Both the position numbers and the translations under genes were made by a program. Shown here piece after piece: positions 44,067-54,167 of a stretch of 64,000 bases of DNA (position 1 is its first letter; every line of letters begins with the position of its first letter). Below the pieces are notes generated by a model that ran no database searches, was not told where the DNA came from, and saw only the letters and a list, made by a program, of their open reading frames with translations. Origin of the DNA: CAVXFS01 sp963761115 (lineage in GTDB: Bacteria; Pseudomonadota; Gammaproteobacteria; Burkholderiales; Gallionellaceae); assembly GCA_963761115.1 (NCBI GenBank), contig CAVXFS010000004.1:248001-312000 (forward strand), in the 5' to 3' direction.

Positions 44067-45944
44067 TTAGGGGTTGAAGGCGACTTTGATACGCCCGGCG
44101 CTTGCCTGCGTTGGCGAATTGCTGCTAGCGATGAGCAGACGTTGTCCGGGGTGGATCATTGAAGAGTTGCCGTTCTGGCTTTTCAGTGCGGCGACGCTGA
44201 TGTGGTAGTGTTTTGCGATGCTGCTCAGCGTCTCGCCCCTGCGCACGATGTGGATGGTCGTGCTGCTGCTGCGTGCTCTAGCCGCCGCACCTGCTACGAG
44301 CAGCCGCTGACCGGGACGGATCAGGGAACTGTTATGGTTCTGGCGCTTCAGGGCGGCGATACTGATGTGGTAACGCCTTGAGATGCTGCCCAGCGTTTCG
44401 CCCCTTCGCACCAGATGCGTTGTCACATGGCGGTCAGCGAGGGTGGGCGGCAGGTAGGTGTTGAACGCCTCGAAATCGCTGTCCTGGGTATTGTTGCTGT
44501 TATCCGCGGGCACCAGCAGTTTTCGTCCGTCGCTGATCTTGATATATGACGCTATGCCATTTGCCGAACGCAGATCCGCTACTGAAATGTCGAAGCGTGC
44601 TGCCAGCTTGTCGAGCCGTTCTCCCTTTCTGGTCTGGTAAGGCTCCCAGGAAACCAGCGGCTTGTCGTATATATCCATGTTGTTCATGAAGGTATCGACC
44701 TTGTCTACCGGCAGCAGGATCGGCGTGTCATCGTTTTGCAGGATCACCGGGCGGTTATGCGAAGGATTCAATGCGATGAAATCTTCCAGCGGCATTTCGG
44801 CCAGTTTGGCTGCAATTTTCACGTCCATGTGGCGGGACGGGTTGACGGCGGTGAAGTAGGGCTTGTCGGGAATGTCTTCCAGAGTCAGGCCGAACTTGGC
44901 CGGATCATTGACGATGTTTTTCACTGCAAGAAGTTTGGGGACGTAATTGCGCGTCTCGCTGGGCATGTTCAAGTGGCTGTAATCGGTGGGCCGATTGTGC
45001 CTGCGGTTGTATTCCTGTGCGCGCTCAACTGCATTTTCACCCCAGTTGTATGCGGCAAGGGCCAGTTGCCAGTCGCCGAACTGGTCATGCAATGTTTGCA
45101 GGTAATCCAGTGCGCTTTTGGTGGCGCTGACGATATCCCGACGTTCATCATGCCACCAGTTCTGTTCCAGGCCGAAATGCTTGCCGGTGGACGGGATGAA
45201 TTGCCAGATGCCGACAGCGCTGCTGGCGGAGCGGGCGTCGGGCTTGAACGCACTTTCGATCATCGGCAGCAATGCGATCTCCGTCGGCATGCCGCGCTTT
45301 TCCACTTCCGAGACGATGAAGTACAGATAACGCCGGGCTCGTTCGCTCATGCGCTCGACATAATCGGGGTGGTTTTCGTACCACTTTTCCTGGCGTGCGA
45401 TAAGGGAACTGTCCAGTTCCTGCATTGCAAAACCCTTGCGGATTCGTTGCCATAAATCAGCATAGGAAAGCGATGAGTCTGAGGTAAGGTCCGGTTTGAA
45501 GTCCGCCGGATGCATGATCACCACTGCTGGAGGGACATCCACCGTGTTCAATTCGATAACGGTGGGGGTGGGGGGTAATCTGGGCTTCGAAACAAGTGTG
45601 GTTGCTGACGTAACCGGGTCGGGGGTCAGTGCAGGATCGATATTCGAGCGCTGCAGGATTGACGATGCCGGAGTGTAATTCGCCAGGTTGTTGTCGGAAA
45701 TGGCGGGGGTTACGGTCAACTCGGGTCTTGCAGTATCGGTACCTGGAGTTGTGACCGGGTCGGGTTGAGCAAGGCTCCGGGTACCCGTGAGGGATCGGGA
45801 TGGATCACTTTCGTGGAGCTGGTCGGAAGGCTGGGTAATGGCAACATATTCCGTACTCGCCACCAAGCCTTCACTCAAGACAGGAGCAGAGAAAATTGCT
45901 GCAATCAGGCAGCAGATCAGAGAGCTGACTTTGTTGAATGTCAC
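44067..45944 (-). CDS. mltD: Membrane-bound lytic murein transglycosylase D-like, with LysM domains
   Basis: A 625-residue exported protein: signal peptide (LICCLIAAIFSAPVLS), a Thr/Pro-rich linker of about 120 residues, an SLT domain with the catalytic glutamate in EIALLPMIESAFKPDARSAS near residue 225, SAVGIWQFIPSTGKHFGLEQ and LALAAYNWGENAVERA. Three LysM peptidoglycan-binding domains follow; the last two (HLVRRGETLGSISRRYHISI and HIVRRGETLSSIAKHYHISV) are nearly identical and probably a recent duplication. There is no lipobox cysteine at the expected place, unlike E. coli MltD. It converges with yejF, 24 bases apart. Confidence 0.9.
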   Translation of the reverse strand: MTFNKVSSLICCLIAAIFSAPVLSEGLVASTEYVAITQPSDQLHESDPSRSLTGTRSLAQPDPVTTPGTDTARPELTVTPAISDNNLANYTPASSILQRSNIDPALTPDPVTSATTLVSKPRLPPTPTVIELNTVDVPPAVVIMHPADFKPDLTSDSSLSYADLWQRIRKGFAMQELDSSLIARQEKWYENHPDYVERMSERARRYLYFIVSEVEKRGMPTEIALLPMIESAFKPDARSASSAVGIWQFIPSTGKHFGLEQNWWHDERRDIVSATKSALDYLQTLHDQFGDWQLALAAYNWGENAVERAQEYNRRHNRPTDYSHLNMPSETRNYVPKLLAVKNIVNDPAKFGLTLEDIPDKPYFTAVNPSRHMDVKIAAKLAEMPLEDFIALNPSHNRPVILQNDDTPILLPVDKVDTFMNNMDIYDKPLVSWEPYQTRKGERLDKLAARFDISVADLRSANGIASYIKISDGRKLLVPADNSNNTQDSDFEAFNTYLPPTLADRHVTTHLVRRGETLGSISRRYHISIAALKRQNHNSSLIRPGQRLLVAGAAARARSSSTTIHIVRRGETLSSIAKHYHISVAALKSQNGNSSMIHPGQRLLIASSNSPTQASAGRIKVAFNP

Positions 45945-46139
45945 TGCGAGTATCCCTGAGATTGATGATTCTGCTCGATGTTAACGGAGGGGGGGGAGTG
46001 CGTCAACCGGAAAGGCACTCAAAGGGACGAAGATGTGGGAATATCCGGATGAGCGGTGATAGCCTGACGAACCCCGGTCGGATGCCTCGGCACGTTCAGG
46101 GTTGAAGCGTCACCAGGCCGAATTCATGCATTGATGGAT

Positions 46140-47816
46140 TCATGATTTGGGAGCGCTGCATTTGTTTTCCGCGTCTGCAAGCATCTTCCCGGCGATTGCG
46201 GCATCTTGCGCTTCCTTGCCGGCGGATTGGTGGAACCGGGTCCCCGGCATCTCGCCCGGTTCATTCGCTCGACGCGCCATACGCAGTACGGCCGGACAAA
46301 GTGAGCGGTCAGCGTCAAGCAGCGCTACGGTTTTTCTGAACAACGTCGGTGAGCACCAGGCGAACGGGATAAAATCTTTCATCAGGCTTTTGGTGCTCTC
46401 CGACGAGGCGTCCAGAATCGCGATCGTCTCGACGAATCGGCAATTACCTTCGTCGCCGTCTGGATGGTTCTTTATCCATTCCCTGGAAATGCGCAAGGCC
46501 GCGTCAGGTTTCCCAGCCTGCATGTCGGCTTCTGTGAGATTGACCGCCGCCAGCTTGAAATGGGAGTCGCGTTGCCAGGTTCTTGTCCACAAGTCGAGAT
46601 TGGATGACCATGCGATCTTGTTGTCTGCCGCATAGGGGATAGTGCCGGCTGTTACAATCAATGCCAGGAACATGCCCGCTATCCGAGCCTTCCCCTTGAT
46701 CACGGTCAATGCAGTCATTGCCAGGGCGATCAGCACTGCAGCCGATGGGGCGATATAGCGTGCGCAGATCAATTGACCGATGGAGGCATCATTGAAGGAT
46801 GTCAATGCAGCATGTCCGATAAGCGCGATTCCTGCCAGGGTAGCCCAGGCCCATGCCCGGAAAGCGGGGTCTCGTTTGCGGATGCTGCGGAGTGTCAATA
46901 TCGCGCAAGTCACAGTCATCGCCGGCAACATGACGGAGAGGGAATAAACAAGCCAGGGAACGCCCCATCCCGGTGAGTGGACCGGCGACCTGTCGAGGAA
47001 TGGGGCGACCAGCATCACCAACTGCCTGGTCATGGCCTCGGCGAAAAAGGGAAAAAACGTTCCCTGCGTTGTCACCGTAGTGGTGGCAGGATGCTCGAAC
47101 ACGGCAAATGCGAGTATCCTCAGCGCCAGCGTCAGGGCAGTGCCGAACGCGAGTCCGTAGGCCAGCCGGACAAATTTCCGGTTCATGGAGCAGCGTATTC
47201 CATCCATCAGGAAAATCGCGGCTATACCCAGTGCCCAGGCGCTGCCCGTCTCTTTGGTCAGGCCCAGCGCCAGCCCCCATGCCAAACCTTCCATCAGATA
47301 ACGTTTCCCGGTTTCATCGGCTGCGGGTTGACAGGCCAAAACGGCATGGCGCAATAAAAGCCCGCAGACAAAGAAAGTCAGCAGCAGATCGAAGCGTGCC
47401 GACAGCCAGATGATCGCTTCTGCAAAAACCGGCGACAAGCCGAGGAACAAGACCAGCAGCGGAGCCGTAGCCTTGACGGAGCCGGAGGCTGTCCTGACAT
47501 GGAAGGACAGCAGCACCCAGCCGGTGGCGGCAAACAGCAACAACGACAGGGCCTTGTTGATTTCTGGCGCCACTCCCATCAACTGGGGCAGGACAATGGA
47601 CAAGACACCAAGCGGCCGCCAATATTTCCAGTCGATCGAAAGTATGCCAAAAAGTGCGGTCGCATTGGGGTGCGCATGCCAATCGAAAATGGCATTGTCA
47701 TCCCAGACCAGATCCGGAGTGAGTATCAGCAAGCAGGGAGTGAGCAGGACTATAAGCAGGAGCAGGTTCCATCGCCCATACCGCGCATTCAGCTGTGTCT
47801 GGGATAATGTGCCCAT
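46140..47816 (-). CDS. Polytopic membrane protein, possible GT-C type glycosyltransferase
   Basis: A 558-residue protein with about ten hydrophobic segments from WNLLLLIVLLTPCLLILTP onward. An early acidic pair in LVWDDNAIFDW, on the first outer loop, fits GT-C enzymes that use lipid-linked sugars, and SARFDLLLTFFVCGLLLRHA resembles O-antigen or protein mannosyl-type transferases. The last 150 residues are soluble, with a helical-hairpin look (LAAVNLTEADMQAGKPDAAL) like TPR-containing relatives. No close family is recognised. Its ends are separated by 96 and about 195 bases from neighbours. Confidence 0.55.
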   Translation of the reverse strand: MGTLSQTQLNARYGRWNLLLLIVLLTPCLLILTPDLVWDDNAIFDWHAHPNATALFGILSIDWKYWRPLGVLSIVLPQLMGVAPEINKALSLLLFAATGWVLLSFHVRTASGSVKATAPLLVLFLGLSPVFAEAIIWLSARFDLLLTFFVCGLLLRHAVLACQPAADETGKRYLMEGLAWGLALGLTKETGSAWALGIAAIFLMDGIRCSMNRKFVRLAYGLAFGTALTLALRILAFAVFEHPATTTVTTQGTFFPFFAEAMTRQLVMLVAPFLDRSPVHSPGWGVPWLVYSLSVMLPAMTVTCAILTLRSIRKRDPAFRAWAWATLAGIALIGHAALTSFNDASIGQLICARYIAPSAAVLIALAMTALTVIKGKARIAGMFLALIVTAGTIPYAADNKIAWSSNLDLWTRTWQRDSHFKLAAVNLTEADMQAGKPDAALRISREWIKNHPDGDEGNCRFVETIAILDASSESTKSLMKDFIPFAWCSPTLFRKTVALLDADRSLCPAVLRMARRANEPGEMPGTRFHQSAGKEAQDAAIAGKMLADAENKCSAPKS

Positions 47817-47912
47817 GGGGTAGTGATGGCCGGGCGTCAGGTTTCTGCCGCTGCTGCGCGGGTTACTTGGCTGCGCAAGTTGGCCTGCGCCGAAATCCAG
47901 CCACCCTTGAAA

Positions 47913-49883
47913 TCATCTGATAACTTCCTTCAATTGTTCAAGGATGGCAGGATTTTCCAGGGTTGAGACATCCTGGGTGATCTCTTCGCCCTTGGCAATG
48001 GCGCGCAACAGTCGCCGCATGATCTTGCCGGAGCGGGTTTTAGGCAGGTTATCGCCGAAGCGGATCTCGTCCGGTTTGGCAATCGGCCCGAGTTCCTTGC
48101 TGACCCAGTTGCGCAATTCCTCGACGATCTGCTTGATCGCGGCGGGCTCGTGCGGACGGGCGCTTTTCAGCACCACAAATACCACGATGGCTTCGCCCTT
48201 GATCTCGTGCGGCCTGCCTACCACTGCAGCTTCCGCTACCAGCGGGTTGGCGACCATGGCCGATTCGATCTCCATGGTACCGAGGCGGTGGCCGGAGACT
48301 TTCAGCACGTCGTCGATGCGGCCCATGATCCAGAAATATCCGTCTTCATCGCGGTGCGCCGAATCGCCGGCCAGATAGTAACCGCGCATCTCATCCGGGA
48401 AGTAGGCCTTGCGGTAGCGCTCGGGGTCGCCCCAGATGGTGCGGATCTGTGACGGGAACGGACGCTTGATGACCAGAAAGCCACCATGCTGGTCGTGCAC
48501 TTCGTCACCCGCCTCGTTGACGATGGCGGCCTGGATACCGGGAATCGGCAATGTGCATGAACCGGGCTTGGTGGGCACGGCACCGGGCAGCGGCGCGATC
48601 ATGTGGCAACCGGTCTCGGTCTGCCACCAGGTATCCACGATCGGGCAGCGTTCCTGGCCGACCACGGTGTGATACCACATCCATGCTTCCGGGTTGATCG
48701 GCTCGCCCACTGTGCCGAGCAGGCGCAGACTGGACAGGTCATATTGTTTTGGCAGGTCGCCGCCCAGTTTTATCAACGAACGGATCGCGGTGGGCGCGGT
48801 ATAGAAAGTGGTGACCTTGTGATTTTGCACCATCTTCCAGAAACGCCCGGCATCGGGCCAGGTCGGAATGCCTTCGAACATTACCTGGGTGGCACCCACT
48901 GCCAGCGGCCCATACGTCACGTAACTGTGACCGGTGACCCAGCCCACGTCGGCGGTGCACCAGAAGATATCGGATGGCTTGTAGTCGAATACCCAATTCA
49001 TCGTGACGATGGTGCCCAGCAGATAGCCGCCGCTGGAATGCTGCACGCCCTTTGGTTTGCCGGTGGAACCGGACGTGTAGAGGATGAACAGCGGATGTTC
49101 GGCTTCCACCCACTCCGGATCGCATCGCGTCGGCTGGCGGTTGAACAGGTCGTGCCACCAGAAATCGAAATCGTCGGTCCATTGCACCGGGTTGCCGGCG
49201 CGCCGGTATACGATGACGCTGTGCACGCAGTTGCAATCTCCCATCTGCAGCGCATCATCCACGATGGATTTCAGCGGCATCAGCTTGCCGCCGCGATATT
49301 GCGCATCGGCAGTGATCACGGCACATGCCTGCGCGTCCACGATCCGCTCGTACAGGCTTTTGGCGGAGAAGCCGCCGAACACCACGGAATGGATCGCGCC
49401 GATGCGCGCACAGGCCTGCATCGCCACCACCGCTTCGACACTCATCGGCAGGTAGATGATGACGCGGTCGCCCTTCTTGATGTTGCGGGACTTCAGTGCA
49501 TTGGCGAACTGGCAGACGCGGCCATGCAATTCACGGTAGCTGACGTGGGAGACCTTGCCGTTGTCGGCCTCGAAGATGATCGCGGTTTTGTTCGGCTGGG
49601 TCTCCAGGTGCCGGTCGAGGCAGTTCCATGAAACGTTAAGTTTGCCGTCTTCGAACCATTTGCAGAATGGTGCAGCACTCTCATCCAGCACCTTGGTGAA
49701 GGGTTTGTGCCAGGTGACGAGTTCGCGCGCAAGTTTCGCCCAGTATCCGGTGTAGTCCTGTTCCGCAGCATCGACCATCGCCTGGTATGCCGGCATGCCA
49801 GACACGTTGGCCTGGCTGGCAAACGCGGCGGCAGGCGGAAAGACGCGGGTTTCATTCAATGCGGATTCGATACTGTTGGCCAT
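47913..49883 (-). CDS. acs: Acetyl-CoA synthetase
   Basis: A 656-residue enzyme making acetyl-CoA from acetate, ATP and CoA through acetyl-AMP. The AMP-binding P-loop is YTSGSTGKPKGVQHSSGGY near residue 265; VDTWWQTETGCHMIAPLPG near residue 410 is the acetyl-CoA synthetase A5 motif; YYLAGDSAHRDEDGYFWIMG and the C-terminal PKTRSGKIMRR, with the lysine that is reversibly acetylated, are present. The frame opens at 49958, but the ATG at 49883, preceded by AAGGAAG, gives the standard length. Confidence 0.97.
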   Translation of the reverse strand: MANSIESALNETRVFPPAAAFASQANVSGMPAYQAMVDAAEQDYTGYWAKLARELVTWHKPFTKVLDESAAPFCKWFEDGKLNVSWNCLDRHLETQPNKTAIIFEADNGKVSHVSYRELHGRVCQFANALKSRNIKKGDRVIIYLPMSVEAVVAMQACARIGAIHSVVFGGFSAKSLYERIVDAQACAVITADAQYRGGKLMPLKSIVDDALQMGDCNCVHSVIVYRRAGNPVQWTDDFDFWWHDLFNRQPTRCDPEWVEAEHPLFILYTSGSTGKPKGVQHSSGGYLLGTIVTMNWVFDYKPSDIFWCTADVGWVTGHSYVTYGPLAVGATQVMFEGIPTWPDAGRFWKMVQNHKVTTFYTAPTAIRSLIKLGGDLPKQYDLSSLRLLGTVGEPINPEAWMWYHTVVGQERCPIVDTWWQTETGCHMIAPLPGAVPTKPGSCTLPIPGIQAAIVNEAGDEVHDQHGGFLVIKRPFPSQIRTIWGDPERYRKAYFPDEMRGYYLAGDSAHRDEDGYFWIMGRIDDVLKVSGHRLGTMEIESAMVANPLVAEAAVVGRPHEIKGEAIVVFVVLKSARPHEPAAIKQIVEELRNWVSKELGPIAKPDEIRFGDNLPKTRSGKIMRRLLRAIAKGEEITQDVSTLENPAILEQLKEVIR

Positions 49884-49973
49884 GGTTCTTCCTTGATATT
49901 GCCGGACTATGCTTCCAGGAAATGATATTGCCGGAACGGATGTTGCAGAAACCGGCATGACTTGCAGGCACGG

Positions 49974-50252
49974 CTAGTGATCATCGCTGAACCGTGTGGA
50001 AGTTCCTTCTGCCGGGCCATCGCCGTCCGGGTCGGTCCAGTCGGAGATGCCGATCTCGTCTTCCGCTTCCTGCAGCGACTCGCCTTCCTCATAGTCGCTG
50101 TCGTCCCGGTACAGCATGTCTTCCTGCGCCTCGGTCAAGGTGGAGAACGGCCCGTACAATTTGTCTGAATCGCTGGCCTGCCAGTAAAACCCATCCGGGC
50201 GTTCGATCATTCGCGCCATATTGGGTTCGGCAATGGGTTTATCCTGGGTCAT
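49974..50252 (-). CDS. Small acidic hypothetical protein
   Basis: A 92-residue protein, very acidic in its second half (LYRDDSDYEEGESLQEAEDE), with a more ordered start RPDGFYWQASDSDKLYGPFS that has an aromatic GF-YW pattern. AAGGT lies just before the ATG. Codon use is like its neighbours and the frame is clean, so I accept it as a gene. It resembles small conserved betaproteobacterial proteins of unknown function. It lies upstream of acs on the same strand and could share its transcript. Confidence 0.65.
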   Translation of the reverse strand: MTQDKPIAEPNMARMIERPDGFYWQASDSDKLYGPFSTLTEAQEDMLYRDDSDYEEGESLQEAEDEIGISDWTDPDGDGPAEGTSTRFSDDH

Positions 50253-50485
50253 TTGGTTACCTTGCTGCTGACGGGATGCTTGCGGTATTCAACCAGCACG
50301 CGAAAATCAGGTCTGCATCACTCATCGCGTTATTGTACTCCGGCAGTCAGCGTTGTTGCATTTGATCAAGCCATGAGGAGGTAAGTATAGTTCCTGTTCG
50401 CCGGATGCTGCAATAAATTGTGAGTATGCCTGCGTCAGGGAATGCAGGAACCAGATGGAGCATGGTGATTTGGCCGGATGCTGAA

Positions 50486-50513
50486 TTTACTTGCTGTTGC
50501 AGCCGTGTATAAT
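50486..50513 (+). promoter_or_regulatory. Sigma-70 promoter of tRNA-Pro
   Basis: A perfect -10 box TATAAT at 50508-50513 with TTTACT (four of six to consensus) at 50486-50491, sixteen bases apart. The -10 is followed by GCGCGCC, a G+C-rich discriminator as found on stringently controlled stable-RNA promoters. The tRNA begins ten bases after the -10 box. Confidence 0.8.
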
Positions 50514-50522
50514 GCGCGCCTT

Positions 50523-50599
<77 letters not shown>

Positions 50600-50829
50600 G
50601 CAAATCCTCGCGATATTCCTCGCATATTCCATCGTTCCTGAAAACCCTGAAATCCCAGACAGGAATCAGCTGCATCTATACCCGGACTCGACCGGTATTT
50701 TCCCTGTTGAATACGCGCCAGAATAGTGTCCAAAATTGCTGATATGATCCAGTTGCACCAGCCAGGCCGTTCAGGCGCCTGCCTGCAAAGCAAGATGCAC
50801 AGTTCGAGTCATGTTCATTCTTCATACTT

Positions 50830-51864
50830 ATGACGCCACAACAATATCTTGAGCATAAGCTGAAAAACTGCGCGCATTACAAGCTTTCCATGCATGAGCA
50901 AGAAAACTTGAGAAGTGCAGGATTGAAGCAGTTTCTGTTTGGCCAGATTACGAGGAAAAAATTTCGCCGCTGGAAGTTGCCCGACCTTGCGCGCCAGCGC
51001 ATAGAGAGGGCGCTTGATCACTGCATCACCAAACAGCAGCCCATCCTTTTTCGGTTCCGATTCGGCGGTTATAAACTGTGGCAACTTGAATCGGCGCCAG
51101 AAGTGGATTGGGCGGAATTTTTTTCCCTTGCTTATTATTCCGAGTACCTGGCGCCGATTATTGCAGTGCATAAGCCCGGCGTAAAACTCTGGTTCATGTC
51201 CGACGATATATTCGTGGAGAGACTTGATAATGTCCCCAAATCCGATACGGAATCGTATTGCAGCTCTTTTCAAGAATTGTGCGCGGAATTCAAGAAATTT
51301 GCTCCGGAAAATTTCTCGCTCGAGATCATGCGGCACAGCGCACTATATAATTCAACAGAGGAACTCGACATCGAACTGCACGCTAAAATGAAGGAAGTCG
51401 AGGAAGATTGGAAAGAAAGGCAAAGTCCTGGAAGATTGCGCAGTGAGCTGGCAACTTCAGCCCTGAATATCAAATGGGATGGAGCGAGCAACTTGACCGG
51501 CCTTTCTGAAGTTGAAAAGAAAAAAATGATTGAGCGTAGCGCGGTCATGCACGATGCAATTGTTCAACTTCCGACGATTCTTGCTTTCTCTGCTAAAAAT
51601 CCGGGCATGATTTCCTTGTTCACAACTCAATTTCCAGGCGTCGTTTCTATCGGAACCACCAAAACCTCAATCGTGAAATTCTGGGTTGGCGCAGGCGTCC
51701 TTGAGAATCGCAATGGAAGGTACCTCGACCGCATTTTAAGTCCGGGTCAAATTGAAAAAATTGCTAATATTTCTCCCCGGGAAGTGGCTCTCGATCTATT
51801 GCCGCTAAAGAATTTTTCTGCAATAAGGATTTTTGACCAGAAACTGGATTTTGTTATCAGGTAA
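50830..51864 (+). CDS. Unrecognised protein with faint isonitrile-synthase (PvcA/DIT1) pattern
   Basis: A 344-residue soluble protein, lower in G+C than the chromosome around it. I do not recognise it with certainty. The stretch from ILFRFRFGGYKLWQLESAPE through VDWAEFFSLAYYSEYLAPII, HKPGVKLWFMSDDIFVERLD and SDTESYCSSFQELC has the same order of features as PvcA/DIT1 isonitrile synthases: a hydrophobic strand with a lysine, P-x-x-D-x-A-E, a PG before a hydrophobic strand ending in SDD, then a D-x-x-x-Y helix. The match is by eye and remote. A P450 gene follows two genes on, as in the yeast DIT1-DIT2 pair. Start ATG at 50830; no clear ribosome site. Confidence 0.45.
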   Translation: MTPQQYLEHKLKNCAHYKLSMHEQENLRSAGLKQFLFGQITRKKFRRWKLPDLARQRIERALDHCITKQQPILFRFRFGGYKLWQLESAPEVDWAEFFSLAYYSEYLAPIIAVHKPGVKLWFMSDDIFVERLDNVPKSDTESYCSSFQELCAEFKKFAPENFSLEIMRHSALYNSTEELDIELHAKMKEVEEDWKERQSPGRLRSELATSALNIKWDGASNLTGLSEVEKKKMIERSAVMHDAIVQLPTILAFSAKNPGMISLFTTQFPGVVSIGTTKTSIVKFWVGAGVLENRNGRYLDRILSPGQIEKIANISPREVALDLLPLKNFSAIRIFDQKLDFVIR

Positions 51865-51893
51865 TCAGCCTTTGCGAAACAGAATCAAACGAT

Positions 51894-51911
51894 CTTATGT
51901 CAGCACATAAG
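51894..51911. other. Small perfect hairpin downstream of the unrecognised gene
   Basis: CTTATGT-CAGC-ACATAAG forms a perfect seven-pair stem with a loop of four, 30 bases after the stop codon at 51864. No T-run follows, so it is not a standard terminator; it could be an operator or an RNA-stabilising stem. The rest of the 287 bases up to 52152 shows nothing I can name. Confidence 0.5.
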
Positions 51912-52151
51912 CTGATAGCAATTCCCGCCATCGTGTAAATGCACGGAGAGATGCTGTCTGTGTCTGATCCGCCCCCGCTTGCTTGAATACGGCAATCTGG
52001 TATCGTCACCTTCTGGGAAACTGATGTTAAGCTTCAACTATGCCTATATTTACCCGGTCACTTTAGCGGTACTGACTTTGTCCATCTTGCTGCCTGATTT
52101 CATATGCAATAGTTGCCTGTCAGGTTGAATCCGACATACATAAAGAATGTG

Positions 52152-52622
52152 ATGAAATTGAACTCGACCAAGCCGCTGGTTCTGTCCCGGGATGAAATCG
52201 GTTCAATTTCATCTCCCTATCTGGCTGGCGGCAGAAAGCAGGAGTCCTGGCAAATAGACAGGGTTGAAGTTTATGCGAACAGGCTTTCCGGCGCAGTGAG
52301 CATGACCCAATTTGTAACCTCTCCCACAGATCAAAATGAGTTTCATCTGTCCTTTTTAACTGCATTGGAGTTTGTTTCCCAATTGCAGATAATATATATG
52401 CACTGCTGGGCGAATTTACCCCGTAAAACGCAAGAAGTGTGGATGGTCGAGCATACGCTGAAGAGCATTCGGCCAATAGTTAATCATGAGCTGATAAATG
52501 TGGAGATGAAGGTGGAAAAAATTCGCCGGGCTGGTGAGAAGCAGTATTGCGCGGCCACCCATCAGGTCAGCGATGACAGGGGCGGGCTATTTGAAATATG
52601 GATCAAGGCATTGATGGCATAG
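52152..52622 (+). CDS. Hotdog-fold protein, possibly FcoT-like thioesterase
   Basis: A 156-residue protein from the ATG at 52152 (frame open from 52113). The helix-containing stretch FHLSFLTALEFVSQLQIIYM near residue 62 sits where hotdog enzymes have their central helix, and the end GGLFEIWIKALMA looks like the last strand. Order and spacing recall FcoT, the hotdog thioesterase of actinobacterial isonitrile lipopeptide pathways, where HFNAVELILCFNQLAY takes the same place. This is a remote comparison from memory. It lies 21 bases before the P450 gene and shares its lower G+C. Confidence 0.4.
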   Translation: MKLNSTKPLVLSRDEIGSISSPYLAGGRKQESWQIDRVEVYANRLSGAVSMTQFVTSPTDQNEFHLSFLTALEFVSQLQIIYMHCWANLPRKTQEVWMVEHTLKSIRPIVNHELINVEMKVEKIRRAGEKQYCAATHQVSDDRGGLFEIWIKALMA

Positions 52623-52643
52623 TCCTCACATAACAAATTTTCT

Positions 52644-53813
52644 ATGACCCAGGTTGGCCAGAAACAAAATCCTTACCCTTACTTTGCTGAGCTTAGAAAC
52701 AGAAATAAGCCTTTGTGGCTCCCTATTGATGAGGATTACCAAAGCGATGGACTCTGGTTGTTCCACAGATATCAGGATGCTTTGGATATTTTCAGGGAGA
52801 CTGACAAGGTAACCAAAAATTTTTCATCGCTGAAGCCGGATCATTTGAGAACTGCTTTTGACTCGCATATGTTGAATATGGATGGGAATGACCATCTGAG
52901 ATTGAGGCAGATGGTGTCAAAGTTCTTTTCCGGTCGATCCTGCCTGGCATTGGAAAAAACGATGAATGGCATATGTGATGAATCAATCGGGCGTTTAACC
53001 AGTCAAGGCGAGCCGGATCTGATCCTGGATTATGCGACTGATCTGCCTCTGAGAATTATCACGGAAATAGTTGGCCTGCCAGTCGAGGATTGCCGGAAAA
53101 TCAGAGATTGGACTGTCCACATCATGGTGGATTCCCTGCGGCTTGATGACGAAATCAAGTCGAAGAGAAAGGCAGCCATCAAGAACTTTTCCGAATACAT
53201 TGAAGAAAAACTGGAGGATCCAACTTCGCTGGACAAGCAGAGTTTGATTTATCACTTGTATGTGAACAAGTCACAGGGAAACATTTCGAGAGACGAACTG
53301 GTTGGAGGGGTGATTTTCTTGCTTGTCGCCGGGCATGAAACAACCATTGATTTGATCGGGAATGGATTATGGTTGCTGCTGAATAACAAGGACCAATTGA
53401 ATTTATTGCTTAACGATCCCGACCTGCTGGATAGTACGGTAGAAGAGGTATTGAGATTTGAGAGCCCGAATCAGCGCAGCACATACAGGGTAGCCAAAGA
53501 AAACCTGGTCATAGCCGGCATTAATCTGAAAAAGGGAGACCAGATTGCGGTTGAAATCGGGTCGGCGAATCGTGACGAAAGCATATTTGCCCAACCGGAA
53601 GTTTTTGACATCACCAGAAAACCCAATCCACATTTGGCATTTGGTACTGGCAGGCATAATTGTCTGGGTAAATACCTGGCTCGAATCGAGGCAAAAGTTG
53701 CCATCGCAAAATTTTCCGCATACCTGATGGATGCCGAGTTGGTCGACGCGCATCCAGTCTGGAAGGACAGCTCATTTTTAAGAGGCTTGAACTCGCTTAA
53801 AATCAAACTTTAA
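52644..53813 (+). CDS. Cytochrome P450
   Basis: A 389-residue soluble bacterial P450. The I-helix oxygen-binding motif AGHETT is near residue 230, the ExxR as EEVLRFESP near residue 273, and the heme-binding loop HLAFGTGRHNCLGKYLARIE near residue 331 with the cysteine ligand. Length fits class I bacterial P450s that need separate ferredoxin partners; none is seen nearby. Base composition is lower in G+C than neighbours. The tight link with the hotdog gene suggests a small biosynthetic operon in which the P450 tailors a product. Substrate unknown. Confidence 0.93.
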   Translation: MTQVGQKQNPYPYFAELRNRNKPLWLPIDEDYQSDGLWLFHRYQDALDIFRETDKVTKNFSSLKPDHLRTAFDSHMLNMDGNDHLRLRQMVSKFFSGRSCLALEKTMNGICDESIGRLTSQGEPDLILDYATDLPLRIITEIVGLPVEDCRKIRDWTVHIMVDSLRLDDEIKSKRKAAIKNFSEYIEEKLEDPTSLDKQSLIYHLYVNKSQGNISRDELVGGVIFLLVAGHETTIDLIGNGLWLLLNNKDQLNLLLNDPDLLDSTVEEVLRFESPNQRSTYRVAKENLVIAGINLKKGDQIAVEIGSANRDESIFAQPEVFDITRKPNPHLAFGTGRHNCLGKYLARIEAKVAIAKFSAYLMDAELVDAHPVWKDSSFLRGLNSLKIKL

Positions 53814-54167
53814 ATTCATGCTTTCAAGATAGACCTGCCGTTTTGCAGATTTGCAGGGAATATGAGGAGGGCAGTTCGACTCCATGGGAAAGACTGCGCG
53901 CGTGTCAATTCCCGGTTTGGCGGATGCATTGAAGACACTGATATTTCACTGGAATTCAGTCGGGGAGCCTGACTATTGTGCCGTGTCTGCGGCTAATGCA
54001 TAATGCGATAAAACAGGGTGAGAAGTTGCGCAGACAATATCATCTTTAATGATTGAGCCTACTCTCGGGGGATGGGCTATTCATTCGCCGGTTGGCGAGT
54101 TGCTTCAGCAAATACTACCAGTTACCCGGGCGGCTTAGCCAAACTCACATGGTCAGGGAAATCCAGC
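53814..54167. other. Intergenic region before the cyclase gene
   Basis: About 354 bases between the P450 and cyclase genes. The last 96 bases are open in frame with the cyclase (from 54072) but encode no recognisable sequence, so I treat them as leader. I see no terminator hairpin, RNA gene or repeat. Confidence 0.4.

Noticed and set aside
48603..49631. Forward open frame of 342 residues over acs
   Set aside because: Antisense to the certain acetyl-CoA synthetase gene and without any recognisable motif.
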